This document shows, piece by piece, positions 8,357 to 17,900 of a DNA stretch of 64,000 nt. The notes under the pieces were generated by a model. That model did no database searches, was not told the origin of the DNA, and was given only the letters and a program-made list of their open reading frames with translations. The number at the start of each line of letters is the position of its first letter. Positions within the stretch are counted from its first letter, which is position 1. Both the position numbers and the translations under genes were made by a program. This DNA is from an uncultured Acidobacteriota bacterium (lineage in GTDB: Bacteria > Acidobacteriota > Terriglobia > Terriglobales > Acidobacteriaceae), in the NCBI GenBank assembly GCA_903873705.1, contig CAIQPK010000021.1, positions 1 to 64,000 on the forward strand, in the 5' to 3' direction.

Positions 8357-8396
8357 GTGGCCGAGGGCGCTACTCCACCCTTGGCCACTTTTATTT
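8357..8396 (+). terminator. terminator after the CocE/NonD hydrolase
   Basis: GTGGCCGAGGG and CCCTTGGCCAC pair over 11 bp (one G-U) around a 10-base loop and are followed directly by TTTTATTT. Confidence 0.8.
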
Positions 8397-8552
8397 GCAC
8401 AATATTGACTGCTGCACCTTGTGCCACAAAAGCCTGTAGGCAAAGGCCTTGCGGGCAGACGTCACTCGCGCCTTCACTGGATTCATGCTGCATTAACTCC
8501 CTGTAACCCTCCATTGATGATGCCGTCCGCAGCCTTCGCTAGGCTGCGAGGT

Positions 8553-11500
8553 ATGAACCTCTTACCGAGAAAATTCCTGCTGGGTGCGATGCTGTTCGCC
8601 GCAACCCTCCTCTCTGCCCGTGCGCAGACCAGTACCGCGCGCGTCTCCGGCACCGTTACTGACAGCACCGGCGCCACCGTCACCGGCGCCACCGTCACCG
8701 CGCACAACGAGCAGACCGGCGTAGACCGGACCGCCACCGCCGGTGCGGGCGGGGCTTTCGTCTTCTTCTCACTTCAGCCCACGGAATACACCCTCAGCGC
8801 CACCGCGACCGGCTTCAACAACGTCCAGCTCAGCAAACTCGCGCTGAAGGTCGGCCAGGAGTTCATCTGGAACCCCTCGCTCTCGGTCGCCTCAGATAAA
8901 TCCGTCGTTACCGTCAGCGCCGATGACATCTCCGAGCTCGACACCTCTTCCGCGCGCATCGGAGGCAATGTTTCCAGCCGAGAAGTGGAGCAACTGCCTA
9001 TCAACGGCCGCCAGATCTCGCAGCTCTACCTGCTCATCCCCGGCGCCACCAACACCGGCGTCGGCAACTTCGACAATATCCACTTCAGCGGCCGCGCTAC
9101 CGAGCAGAACATCATTCGCCTCGACGGAATCGAAGCCACGTCCATCATCGATACGTCCCCGGGCAATCTCAACGGCGAGCTGACCTCGATCTTCCGCCTG
9201 CAGCAGTCGCTTGAGGCGGTGCAGGAGTTTCGCGTCGATTCCTCCAGCTACCCCGCTGAAATGGGTACGGGCACCGGCGGCCAGATCAGCTTCGTGACCA
9301 AGTCCGGTTCGAACAACCCGCACGGCTCCGTGTTCGAGTACCTCCGCAACGACGTGTTCGACGCACGCAACTTCTTCAATGCGGCTCCTAAGAGCACCAA
9401 GTTCCGGCTCAACCAGTTCGGCGGTTCCTTCGGCGGCGCACTCATCAAGGACAAGCTCTTCGGCTTCGCCGCGTATGAAGGCCTCCGCCAGGTTTACGTC
9501 GCTCCTTATACTCAGGCGACGCTCAGCAATTATTCGCGGTCGCTCATTCCCGCGGGTTCGCCGATCCTGAACCTGCTGGCCGCTTACCCGAACGATCCCA
9601 ACAGCCTCGCCTCCGAAACCGTCCCAGCCACTCCCTCGGTTACGGTGAGCGTCAACGGGCAGAACCGCATCCAGGAAGACTTCGGCGACATCCGGTTTGA
9701 CTACAACATCAGTGACCGCTTCCACCTGTACGCGCGCTACAATCGCGACCAGGGCACGTCCGCGCAGATCCAGGACGCCTCGCTCAGCAAGTTCGGCCAG
9801 GTTGAAGTTCCGCAGAACGCCGTGCTTGCGCTCAACCAGGTGTGGTCTTCGCGCATCTTCAACGAGACCAAGTTCGGCTTCAACGGTATCAAGATGCGTG
9901 TGCAGGGTATCGCCGGTCCCAGCCCCAACGCTGACCTCAGCCGCTCGCGTATCGCCGTCGCCGGCCTAACCAACATTGGCGCGCTCATCTCGCTGTCGAG
10001 TTCCTTCAACGGTGTCGGCGCTCCCTACACCGGCCAGACCTACTCGTACATCGACAACTTCTCCTACGTTGCTGGCCGCCACAATATGAAGTTTGGCGGC
10101 GAAATCCGTCCGCTTGGTCTTTACAACGATCAGATCGGCGGACAAACCTACACCTACACGAGCATTGCGGACTTCATCAATAACCGTAACTCGACGATCG
10201 CCTTCTACGGTAACCTCAGCGACAAGAGCCCCTTCACTGGACTCAGTGGCAATGCGTACGTCAAGCAGGCGTATTACATCGGCTACGCGCAGGACGAGTG
10301 GAAGGTGCTGCCTAACCTGACCGTCAGCTACGGCATGCGCTACGAGTTCTACTCGCCGCTGCATGAAACCCGCAACAAGGACGTGGTCTTCAACATAGCT
10401 TCCGGCACCATCTCTCCCGGATTCACCGGCGACTGGTATCACAGCTCAATGAAGAACTTCGGACCGCGCATCGGCATCACCTACGCGCCCAGCCTGTTCG
10501 CGCTGAAGACCGTCATCCGCGCCGGCGCCGGCCTCTACTACGGCCCCGGACAGACCGAAGACCAGATCCAGCCCGAAGCCAACGACCGCGTCTCGACGAC
10601 GTTTTCGGCCAGCTCCGGCAAGATCTATCCCATCGATCCCGTCGCCATCACCGCGGCGTATAACGTCAACGATCCCAACCTCGGCTACCAGCCCCGGGCC
10701 TACACCAGCAACTACACCATCCCCGAGCGCGTCGGCACGTACACGTTCTCGGTCGAGCAGGAGCTGCCCGCCAAGTTCCAGCTCATGGTCGGCTACGTCG
10801 GCTCGGGTGGCCGCAACCTCTTCCTGCGCGCCATCACCAACACCATCACCGGTGTTTATCAGAACCCCACCACCGGCGCTGGCACAGCCATCCGCCAGTT
10901 CACTGTCGGAGGCACGCCCACGACTTCGACGGTTGCCGGCGCTCCCGGCACTAACCGCTTCGCCGAAATCGACTACAAAACGTCCGGCGGCAGCGACAAC
11001 TACAACGCTCTGCAGTCCACACTGCAACGCCGCTACAACTCCGGGGTCTCCTTCGGTGCACAGTATACTTTCGCCAAGGAGCTGGGCACCTCCAGCGGTT
11101 CCAACGAAGCCACCACCGCGCAGAACCCCTTCGACCTCAGCACGGAGTTCGGCCGCGGCACCAACGATATCCGCCATAACCTGAACGCCACCGTGCTGTA
11201 TGACCTCCCGTGGGGCCACGGCAAGCGCTACTCGTTGAGCGGCCCGGCAGACATGCTGCTCGGTGGCTTCCAGATTGGCGGCGTGGTGAATGCGCGCAGC
11301 GGTCTGCCCATCGACGTTCTGATCACGCGCCCTGACCTCGCCTACGTCGGCAACGCCGGCAGCGCGATCGCCGGCCAGGTCTTCAGCTCGCCGGTCGTCA
11401 CCGCTGGCGTCGTCCAGACCACGGCTGTCGTCAACGTCCCTGGCGGCGGCAACACCCGCAACATTAGGCGTCCCAACGTCGTGCCCGGAGTAAGCAAGTA

Positions 11501-11909
11501 CCTCGGCTCGCGCGGCCAGTTCATCAACCCCGCAGCCTTCTCGGTGCCTGTACCCGGCACCTTCGGTAACGCCCGACGCAACGACACCACCGGCCCCGGC
11601 CTCACCCAGTTCGACCTCACGCTCTCCAAGAAGTTCTCGCTTTACGAGCGCGTCCACGCCGAATTCAAGGCCGATGCCTACAACATCTTCAACCACCCCA
11701 ACTTCGCCAACCCCGGCACGGTCCGCCTCTCGCAGGGCATCCCGTCGGCGCCCGGAGCAGCCAACAGCCTGCAACCCGGAACGCCGTTCCCCAACGGTAA
11801 CAACGCCACCGCCGGCAGCGCCTTCGGTGCGCTCAGCGCCACCGTCGGCAACCAGGTCGGCCTTGGCACCAACCGCCAGCTTCAGCTTTCGCTGCGCGTC
11901 AGTTTCTAG
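8553..11909 (+). CDS. TonB-dependent receptor with carboxypeptidase-regulatory-like N-terminal domain
   Basis: A 1118-residue outer-membrane protein of the Oar-like type common in Acidobacteriota. ATG 8553 has a GAGG ribosome site and is followed by a signal peptide ending SARAQ. Residues 27-110 are a beta-sandwich CarboxypepD_reg domain (VSGTVTDSTGATVTGA). A plug domain follows, with an NGRQISQL motif near residue 150 and LDGIEATS near 190. A long barrel then ends in the C-terminal aromatic signature LQLSLRVSF. Such receptors take up large substrates, often oligosaccharides or peptides, with TonB/ExbBD energy. The substrate is unknown. The track's earlier start (8421) is not supported. A terminator follows. 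Confidence 0.95.
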   Translation: MNLLPRKFLLGAMLFAATLLSARAQTSTARVSGTVTDSTGATVTGATVTAHNEQTGVDRTATAGAGGAFVFFSLQPTEYTLSATATGFNNVQLSKLALKVGQEFIWNPSLSVASDKSVVTVSADDISELDTSSARIGGNVSSREVEQLPINGRQISQLYLLIPGATNTGVGNFDNIHFSGRATEQNIIRLDGIEATSIIDTSPGNLNGELTSIFRLQQSLEAVQEFRVDSSSYPAEMGTGTGGQISFVTKSGSNNPHGSVFEYLRNDVFDARNFFNAAPKSTKFRLNQFGGSFGGALIKDKLFGFAAYEGLRQVYVAPYTQATLSNYSRSLIPAGSPILNLLAAYPNDPNSLASETVPATPSVTVSVNGQNRIQEDFGDIRFDYNISDRFHLYARYNRDQGTSAQIQDASLSKFGQVEVPQNAVLALNQVWSSRIFNETKFGFNGIKMRVQGIAGPSPNADLSRSRIAVAGLTNIGALISLSSSFNGVGAPYTGQTYSYIDNFSYVAGRHNMKFGGEIRPLGLYNDQIGGQTYTYTSIADFINNRNSTIAFYGNLSDKSPFTGLSGNAYVKQAYYIGYAQDEWKVLPNLTVSYGMRYEFYSPLHETRNKDVVFNIASGTISPGFTGDWYHSSMKNFGPRIGITYAPSLFALKTVIRAGAGLYYGPGQTEDQIQPEANDRVSTTFSASSGKIYPIDPVAITAAYNVNDPNLGYQPRAYTSNYTIPERVGTYTFSVEQELPAKFQLMVGYVGSGGRNLFLRAITNTITGVYQNPTTGAGTAIRQFTVGGTPTTSTVAGAPGTNRFAEIDYKTSGGSDNYNALQSTLQRRYNSGVSFGAQYTFAKELGTSSGSNEATTAQNPFDLSTEFGRGTNDIRHNLNATVLYDLPWGHGKRYSLSGPADMLLGGFQIGGVVNARSGLPIDVLITRPDLAYVGNAGSAIAGQVFSSPVVTAGVVQTTAVVNVPGGGNTRNIRRPNVVPGVSKYLGSRGQFINPAAFSVPVPGTFGNARRNDTTGPGLTQFDLTLSKKFSLYERVHAEFKADAYNIFNHPNFANPGTVRLSQGIPSAPGAANSLQPGTPFPNGNNATAGSAFGALSATVGNQVGLGTNRQLQLSLRVSF

Positions 11910-11929
11910 TCCACCCCCCTGTACCTCTT

Positions 11930-11961
11930 GGCCCGGCGCTCGTCGCCGGGCCTTACTTTTT
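11930..11961 (+). terminator. terminator after the TonB-dependent receptor
   Basis: GGCCCGGCG and CGCCGGGCC form a perfect 9-bp stem with a 5-base loop, followed by TTACTTTTT. Confidence 0.85.
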
Positions 11962-12126
11962 CCAGTTGACTTTAGCCGCCCCGCTTCCTTACCGTTACCT
12001 CAGGCGCTAAGGGCGCATCCGGTCCGCGGAAAGGGCAGTGCCCACCTCAGCCGTTCCCAATCCGACGAACTTCTTTCCAGCCTGACAAGTGCGGACACCC
12101 AGGCAAGCAACCGAAAGGAGCTTCGT

Positions 12127-13749
12127 ATGTTTGAACAGCAACTCCCCGCCCACCCCAGCATCGAGCAATACAAAAATCAGGCCAAAGACCTTCTCCGCGA
12201 TGCGCGGCTCGGCCTCGCCGAAACCCTCGCACGCCTGCAGCGCAATCATCCGCGCTTCCATCCGCTCTCCGCGGAAAAGCTCGCCGCCGAACCCGTCTCT
12301 CTCACGGATGCCCAACTCATTCTCGCCCGCGAGCACGGCTTTCTCAGCTGGCCCAAGTTCGCCGCGCACATCGAAACCCTTCGCCTTATCCGCGAAGTCG
12401 AAGCCATCACTGACCCGGTAGCCGCCTTCATCGACGTCGCCGTCATCCCCCGCCACACCGGCCACGCAACCGGTACGCTGGAGCACGCCGAGCTCATCCT
12501 CGCCCGCTACCCGGACGTAGCCACCGCCAGCATCCACACCGCCGCCATCCTGGCCGACGAGGACGCCGTCCGCCGCTTCCTCACTGCCGAACCCAGCGCC
12601 GCAACGGCGAAAGGTGGTCCGCTAGGCTGGGACCCGCTGACTCACCTCTGCTTCTCCCGCTTCCTGCGCCTCGACGCCAGCCGCTCCGAAGCCTTCGTCC
12701 GCACCGCCGGCGCACTGCTGGATGCGGGAGCAAGCGCCAACACCGGTTGGACCGAACTCATCGACCAGCCCACTCCCCGCGAGACCATCGAGCGCGCCAT
12801 CTATGGCGTCGCCGCGGTCGCCCAGCACGTCGAGCTCACCCGCCTCCTACTGGAGCGCGGCGCCGACCCCAACGACGAAGAGACGCCCTACCACGTCCCT
12901 GAAAACTACGACAACGCCGTCCTGGAGCTGCTGCTCCAGAGTGGTAAGTTCACCCCCGCCAGCCTCGCCATCATCCTCATCCGCAAAGCTGACGTCCACG
13001 ATTTCGCTGGAATGAAGCTGGCTCTCGAACACGGCGCCGATCCCAACCTGCAGTCCCGCTGGGGGATCACCGCGCTCCACCAGGCCCTGCGCCGCGATAA
13101 CCAGCTCGCCACCATCGCGCTGCTCCTCGATCACGGCGCGGACCCCGCCCTCATCACGCGTGAAGGCTTCTCCGCCACCTTCATCGCCGCGCACCGCGGC
13201 CGGGGCGACGTCCTCCGTCTCTTCGAAGAGCGGCAAATTCCTCTCGGCCTCTCCGGCCCCGCCACTCTCCTCGCGGCCCTCGCCCAAGGCGACCGCGACG
13301 GCATCAGCACCCTCCTCTCCGAGCAACCCGCGCTCCGCACCCAACTCCTCGCTTACGGCGGCTCGCTTCTCGCGCCGTTCTCCGGCAACGGCAACCTCGA
13401 AGGCGTCCGCTGTCTGCTCGAACTCGGAGTCCCAGTCGACGCGCTCTATACGGAAGGCGACGGCTACTTCGAAGTCGCCCGCAACAGCACCGCTCTCCAC
13501 GTAGCCGCCTGGCGAGCCCGTCCCGCCGTGGTCACCGAGCTCATCGCCCGCGGCGCCGACGTCAACGCCCTCGACGCCCGTGGCCGCACCCCACTCCAGC
13601 TGGCCATCAAGGCCGCAGTCGACTCCTACTGGACCGACCGCCGCACCCCCGAGTCCATCGCCGCTCTCCTCACCGCCGGCGCTACCACCTCCAACATCAC
13701 CCTTCCCACCGGCTACGAAGAGGCGGACAACCTCCTCCGCAACTGCTAA
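12127..13749 (+). CDS. ankyrin-repeat protein
   Basis: A 540-residue cytoplasmic protein with no signal peptide. The N-terminal 90 residues form a charged helical domain (SIEQYKNQAKDLLRDARLG ... HGFLSWPKF) that I have seen heading other bacterial ankyrin proteins. From about residue 130 there are ankyrin repeats, for example LLLERGADPN, ALEHGADPN, LLLDHGADP and ELIARGADVNALDARGRTPLQLA. Ankyrin repeats mediate protein binding, and no enzymatic domain is seen. ATG 12127 has a strong AAAGGAG site. The stop codon lies only 10 bases before the first arm of the candidate retron RNA, so read-through transcription into it is possible. The track ORF beginning at 11674 overlaps the receptor and is a frame extension. 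Confidence 0.88.
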   Translation: MFEQQLPAHPSIEQYKNQAKDLLRDARLGLAETLARLQRNHPRFHPLSAEKLAAEPVSLTDAQLILAREHGFLSWPKFAAHIETLRLIREVEAITDPVAAFIDVAVIPRHTGHATGTLEHAELILARYPDVATASIHTAAILADEDAVRRFLTAEPSAATAKGGPLGWDPLTHLCFSRFLRLDASRSEAFVRTAGALLDAGASANTGWTELIDQPTPRETIERAIYGVAAVAQHVELTRLLLERGADPNDEETPYHVPENYDNAVLELLLQSGKFTPASLAIILIRKADVHDFAGMKLALEHGADPNLQSRWGITALHQALRRDNQLATIALLLDHGADPALITREGFSATFIAAHRGRGDVLRLFEERQIPLGLSGPATLLAALAQGDRDGISTLLSEQPALRTQLLAYGGSLLAPFSGNGNLEGVRCLLELGVPVDALYTEGDGYFEVARNSTALHVAAWRARPAVVTELIARGADVNALDARGRTPLQLAIKAAVDSYWTDRRTPESIAALLTAGATTSNITLPTGYEEADNLLRNC

Positions 13750-13758
13750 CCTACCGAC

Positions 13759-13922
13759 GGGCAGCGAAGCACTCCAAGCCTGAACCGGCAGCTTCGGCTC
13801 GTCGTTCTCTCCGGGGATACCCCGGGGTATCGTGGTGACTGACACTTCGTCGCGGCGGGGACCTGCGCTTACAGCGCAACATCCAGCCGCAGAGTGAGAC
13901 TCGTTGGAGCGCTTCGCTGCCC
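13759..13922 (+). ncRNA. candidate retron msr-msd RNA upstream of the reverse transcriptase
   Basis: Two 19-base arms, GGGCAGCGAAGCACTCCAA (13759-13777) and TTGGAGCGCTTCGCTGCCC (13904-13922), are complementary at 18 of 19 positions and enclose 126 bases. The first arm ends in A13777 followed by GC, giving the AGC trinucleotide that carries the branching G in known retrons. The enclosed sequence holds several hairpins: an AGC-UUCG-GCU hairpin, a 16-base palindrome GATACCCCGGGGTATC (13816-13831), and a longer imperfect stem near 13852-13890 capped by TGCGCT-TAC-AGCGCA. Position and order (a1, msr, msd, a2, then RT) match retrons. No cDNA evidence exists; the msr/msd boundary is not assigned. 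Confidence 0.6.
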
Positions 13923-14066
13923 ACTGCGCGCGTCAACCCGGTTGCTGTTGAGGTCATCGCCGCCGCGCTCCTCTCAGCCGGCACGGACCCGGACGCCGCC
14001 TGGACTCTACTCGCAGCGACCCTCGGCACCGACCGCCCCTGGATTCGTCCCCTTGTCCGTCGCTTC

Positions 14067-15293
14067 ATGGCCCACTTTGGCGATCGGTTGCGCCCCCGCG
14101 AAAGCGAAGTCGTCGCCTTCCTCAAAAGGGACACCGGCTTCCGCCGCATCAACGCAAGACATCCGGGCCACCTGCACATCGCGCACTGGATCACAGCCGC
14201 CGCCCCCATGCAGCCGATGCCCGCAGTTGCGACGTGGGCCCTTCCCGCGCTCGTCACCGTCGATGACCTGGCCGCGCACCTCCGCCTCAGCCCCGCTGAG
14301 CTCGCCTGGTTCGCCGATCTCAAAAGCCTCACCCGCAAGCCCCGCGTCTCTGCTCAGCTCCAGCACTACCACTACCGCTGGCTCACCAAGTCCACCGGAG
14401 CGCTCCGTTTGATCGAGTCGCCCAAAGGCCTCCTCAAAAAATTCCAGCGCCACATCCTTACCACCATCCTCAACTGTGTTCCTCCCCACCCGGCCGTACA
14501 CGGGTTCGTTGCCTGTCGCTCCATCAAGACCTTCGCATCGCCGCACACCGCGCAAGCCATCGTTCTTCGCCTCGACCTCCAGGACTTTTTCCCCTCCATC
14601 CGGCGTGCGCGCGTGCAAAGCATCTTTCGCACCCTCGGCTACCCGGAAACCGTCGCCGACCTGCTCGGCGGCCTCTGCACCAACGCCGCTCCCAGCGCCA
14701 TCTTTCAAGACCAGCCATCCTCTCGCGACCTCCGCGACCTCTACGCCCAGACCCACCTTCCCCAAGGCGCTCCCACCTCTCCCGCGCTCGCCAACATTGC
14801 TGCCTACCGCATGGACTGCCGCCTTTTCGGCCTCGCGCAGGCCTCAGGCATCACCTACACCCGTTACGCCGACGACCTCGCCTTCTCCGGTTCCGTCACC
14901 TTCGCGCGAAGCGCCGACCGCTTCGCAACCCACGTTGCCTCCATCGCCATGCAGGAAGGCTTCGCCATCAATCACCGCAAGACCCGCATCATGCGCAGCG
15001 GCTCCCGCCAACACCTGGCCGGCCTGGTCGTCAATCAACACCCCAATATCGCCCGGCCCGACTTCGATCGCCTCAAGGCCACCCTCCACAACTGCCTTCG
15101 CAACGGCCCCACTGCCGAAAACCGCGAAAACATCCCCCACTTCCGGTCCCATCTCCTGGGCCGCATCGCCTTCGTCGCCATGGCCAACCCCACCCGCGGC
15201 GCCCGGCTGGCCCGTCTCTTCGAAGCGATTGCCTGGAGCGAAGACCGCACAGAAAACCATCTTGCCGAAGGCCTTCCTAACGATCGCGCTTGA
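14067..15293 (+). CDS. retron-like reverse transcriptase
   Basis: A 408-residue (from ATG 14067) RNA-directed DNA polymerase. RT motifs occur in order: HPAVHGFVACRSI, LRLDLQDFFPSI (first catalytic Asp), HLPQGAPTSPALAN, the catalytic YADD at residues 267-270, NHRKTRIM and a thumb region with RQHLAGLVVN. FASPH stands where classical retron RTs have NAxxH, and LAG stands where they have VTG, so it belongs to a divergent retron-like branch. There is no maturase/endonuclease domain, so it is not a group II intron protein. The frame stays open upstream to 13839 with convincing protein sequence, but no ATG, GTG or TTG is present there. The true N terminus is therefore uncertain. Confidence 0.88.
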   Translation: MAHFGDRLRPRESEVVAFLKRDTGFRRINARHPGHLHIAHWITAAAPMQPMPAVATWALPALVTVDDLAAHLRLSPAELAWFADLKSLTRKPRVSAQLQHYHYRWLTKSTGALRLIESPKGLLKKFQRHILTTILNCVPPHPAVHGFVACRSIKTFASPHTAQAIVLRLDLQDFFPSIRRARVQSIFRTLGYPETVADLLGGLCTNAAPSAIFQDQPSSRDLRDLYAQTHLPQGAPTSPALANIAAYRMDCRLFGLAQASGITYTRYADDLAFSGSVTFARSADRFATHVASIAMQEGFAINHRKTRIMRSGSRQHLAGLVVNQHPNIARPDFDRLKATLHNCLRNGPTAENRENIPHFRSHLLGRIAFVAMANPTRGARLARLFEAIAWSEDRTENHLAEGLPNDRA

Positions 15294-15314
15294 CGCCTTC
15301 TCTACAATGGAAGC

Positions 15315-17900
15315 ATGTCCGAAGTCGTCAGCACTGCGTTACAAAACGAGCGCGAAGAACCCGTGCGCTACACCCCCGCCGAAATCGAAACCCGCTGGCA
15401 GGCCCGCTGGGACGCCGACCCCACCCTCTACGCCGCCGAGCCCCACTCCTCCGGCAAGCCGAAGTTCTACTGCCTCGAAATGCTGCCGTACCCCTCCGGC
15501 GCGCTGCACATGGGCCACGTCCGCAACTACTCCATCGGCGACGCCCTGGCGCGCTTCATGTGGATGCGCGGTTATAACGTCCTGCACCCCATGGGCTGGG
15601 ACGCCTTTGGTCTCCCCGCGGAAAACGCCGCGCTCAAAAACAACACGCCACCCCGCGAGTGGACCCTCCGCAACATCGAGCAGATGAAGGTGCAGATGCG
15701 CCGCATCGGCCTCAGCTACGATTGGGCCGGCACCGAAGTCGCCACCTGCCTGCCCGACTACTACCGCTGGAACCAGTGGTTCTTCCTCAAGATGTATGAG
15801 AAGGGCCTCGCCTACCGCAAATCCTCCAAGGTCAACTGGTGCCCCCAGTGCGCCACCGTCCTCGCCAACGAGCAGGTCGTCGGCGGCTGCTGCTGGCGTC
15901 ACGAAGACCAGCTCGTCGAGCAGCGCGAGCTCGAGCAATGGTTCTTCCGCATCACCAAATACGCTGATGAACTTCTCGACGGCCTCGACACCATGCCCGG
16001 CTGGCCCGAAAAAGTCCGCACCATGCAGCGCAACTGGATCGGCCGCAGCGAAGGCACCCACGTCGACTTCGCCGTCGCCGCCACAGCCGACACGCCGCCC
16101 ATCCGCGTCTTCACCACCCGCGTCGACACCATCTTCGGTGCCACCTCCGTCCAGCTCGCCCCCGAGCATCCGCTGGTCAAGCAATGGGCGCAGACCGATC
16201 CCACCCTCGCCACCGCCGTCGAAGAAATGATTGCCCAGCAAAAAGCCGCACGCGAAACCGGCGACATCGGCAACATCGAAAAGCACGGCGTCTCCACCGG
16301 CAAGAAGGCCATCAACCCCTTCAACGGCGAAATGGTCCCCATCTGGGTCGCCAACTACATCCTCGCCGACTACGGCACCGGCGCCATCATGAGCGTTCCC
16401 GCCCACGACGAGCGCGACTTCGAGTTCGCCCAGAAGTACGGCCTGCCCATCGTCCGCGTCATCGCCCCCAGCCTCTCCGGAGGAGCAGGAGACGACACCG
16501 AAGACCTAGCCCTCCCCTACACCGGAGAAGCCGAAGCCGTTCTCATCGACTCCGGCGAGTGGACCGGCGAAGCCTGCCTCGAAGCCCAGCAGAAGATGGC
16601 CGCCTTCGCCCAGCAAAATGCCTTCGGCGAAAAGACCACCACCTTCCGCCTGAAGGACTGGGGCGTCAGCCGCCAGCGCTACTGGGGCACGCCCATCCCC
16701 ATGATCAATTGCCCCGATCATGGCCTCGTCCCCGTCCCCGAAGACCAGCTCCCCGTCCTTCTTCCCGAAAAAATCGAGATCACCCAGGAAGGCGGCAGCC
16801 CGCTCTCCAAGGTGCCTTCCTTCGTCAACGTCCCCTGTCCCGTCTGCGGCAAGCCCTCCCGCCGCGAGACCGACACGATGGACACCTTCGTCGACTCCAG
16901 CTGGTACTTCTACCGCTACACCGACGCCCGCAATACCCGGGCACCGTTCGATAGCGAGAAGGCCAACTACTGGTTTCCCATCGACCAGTACATCGGTGGC
17001 GTCGAGCACGCCATCCTGCACCTCATCTACTCGCGCTTCTGGACCAAGGTCATGCGCGACATCGGCCTCATCCACAACGGCGAGCCCGCCGAGCGTCTCT
17101 TCACCCAGGGCATGGTCATCAAAGACGGCGCCAAGATGTCCAAATCCAAGGGCAACGTCGTCTCGCCCGATCTCATGATCGAAAAGTATGGCGCCGACTC
17201 CACCCGCATGTACGCCCTCTTTGCCGCCCCGCCCGACCGCGACCTCGAGTGGCAGGAAGAAGGCGTCGCCGGCATCAGCCGCTTCCTTTCGCGCGTCTAT
17301 CGCCTCACCACAAAATTCTCTCCCGCCATCCGCGCGCTCCACACCCAGACCCACGGTGACGAAATCCCCGCCGCAGGCTTCGCCAATCAAACACCCAAAG
17401 GCGAGGCCCTCCTCCGTCTGCTCCACCAGACCATCGCCAAGATCACCGAAGACTTCAGCGGCCGCTGGCACTTCAACACCTGCATCGCGGCCATCATGAT
17501 CCTGATGAACGAAATCAGTGCGCAGGAAGCGGCGCTCGAGAACGGCGAAATCCCCGCCGCCACCATGGCCGAAGTCTTCCGCACCCTCATCCTGTTGCTC
17601 TCGCCCTTCGCTCCCTTCCTCGCCGCTGAACTCTGGGAGCAGATCGGCCACTCCGGCGTCCTCTTCCGCCAACCCTGGCCCGTCGCCGATGCCGACCTCG
17701 CTCGCGAAAGCGAAATAGAGATCCCCGTCCAGGCCAACGGCAAGCTCGTCACCGTCATCCGCGTCCCCGCCGGCGCTGACGAGGAAGCCATCAAGACCGC
17801 CGCCCTCGCCGACGAAAAAGTCCTCTCCCGCATCGCGGGCAAAACCATTGCCAAGACCATCGTCGTCAAGGGCAAGCTGGTGAACCTGGTGGTGAAGTGA
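15315..17900 (+). CDS. leuS: leucyl-tRNA synthetase
   Basis: An 861-residue class I aminoacyl-tRNA synthetase that charges tRNA-Leu. The HIGH-type signature is HMGH at 65-68 and KMSKS is at 607-611. The CP1 editing domain, with TTRVDTIFGAT and a DERDFEFA block, lies between them. A Cys-rich zinc-like patch (NWCPQCATVL ... GCCWRHEDQ) and the C-terminal anticodon-binding domain are also present. Length is normal for bacterial LeuRS. It begins only 21 bases after the reverse transcriptase stop codon, so its promoter must lie inside or upstream of that gene. Confidence 0.97.
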   Translation: MSEVVSTALQNEREEPVRYTPAEIETRWQARWDADPTLYAAEPHSSGKPKFYCLEMLPYPSGALHMGHVRNYSIGDALARFMWMRGYNVLHPMGWDAFGLPAENAALKNNTPPREWTLRNIEQMKVQMRRIGLSYDWAGTEVATCLPDYYRWNQWFFLKMYEKGLAYRKSSKVNWCPQCATVLANEQVVGGCCWRHEDQLVEQRELEQWFFRITKYADELLDGLDTMPGWPEKVRTMQRNWIGRSEGTHVDFAVAATADTPPIRVFTTRVDTIFGATSVQLAPEHPLVKQWAQTDPTLATAVEEMIAQQKAARETGDIGNIEKHGVSTGKKAINPFNGEMVPIWVANYILADYGTGAIMSVPAHDERDFEFAQKYGLPIVRVIAPSLSGGAGDDTEDLALPYTGEAEAVLIDSGEWTGEACLEAQQKMAAFAQQNAFGEKTTTFRLKDWGVSRQRYWGTPIPMINCPDHGLVPVPEDQLPVLLPEKIEITQEGGSPLSKVPSFVNVPCPVCGKPSRRETDTMDTFVDSSWYFYRYTDARNTRAPFDSEKANYWFPIDQYIGGVEHAILHLIYSRFWTKVMRDIGLIHNGEPAERLFTQGMVIKDGAKMSKSKGNVVSPDLMIEKYGADSTRMYALFAAPPDRDLEWQEEGVAGISRFLSRVYRLTTKFSPAIRALHTQTHGDEIPAAGFANQTPKGEALLRLLHQTIAKITEDFSGRWHFNTCIAAIMILMNEISAQEAALENGEIPAATMAEVFRTLILLLSPFAPFLAAELWEQIGHSGVLFRQPWPVADADLARESEIEIPVQANGKLVTVIRVPAGADEEAIKTAALADEKVLSRIAGKTIAKTIVVKGKLVNLVVK

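Noticed and set aside
14067-15293. Group II intron maturase or diversity-generating retroelement RT
   Set aside because: There is no maturase or HNH domain, no intron-like RNA domains V/VI and no template/variable repeat pair nearby. The upstream paired arms fit a retron better.
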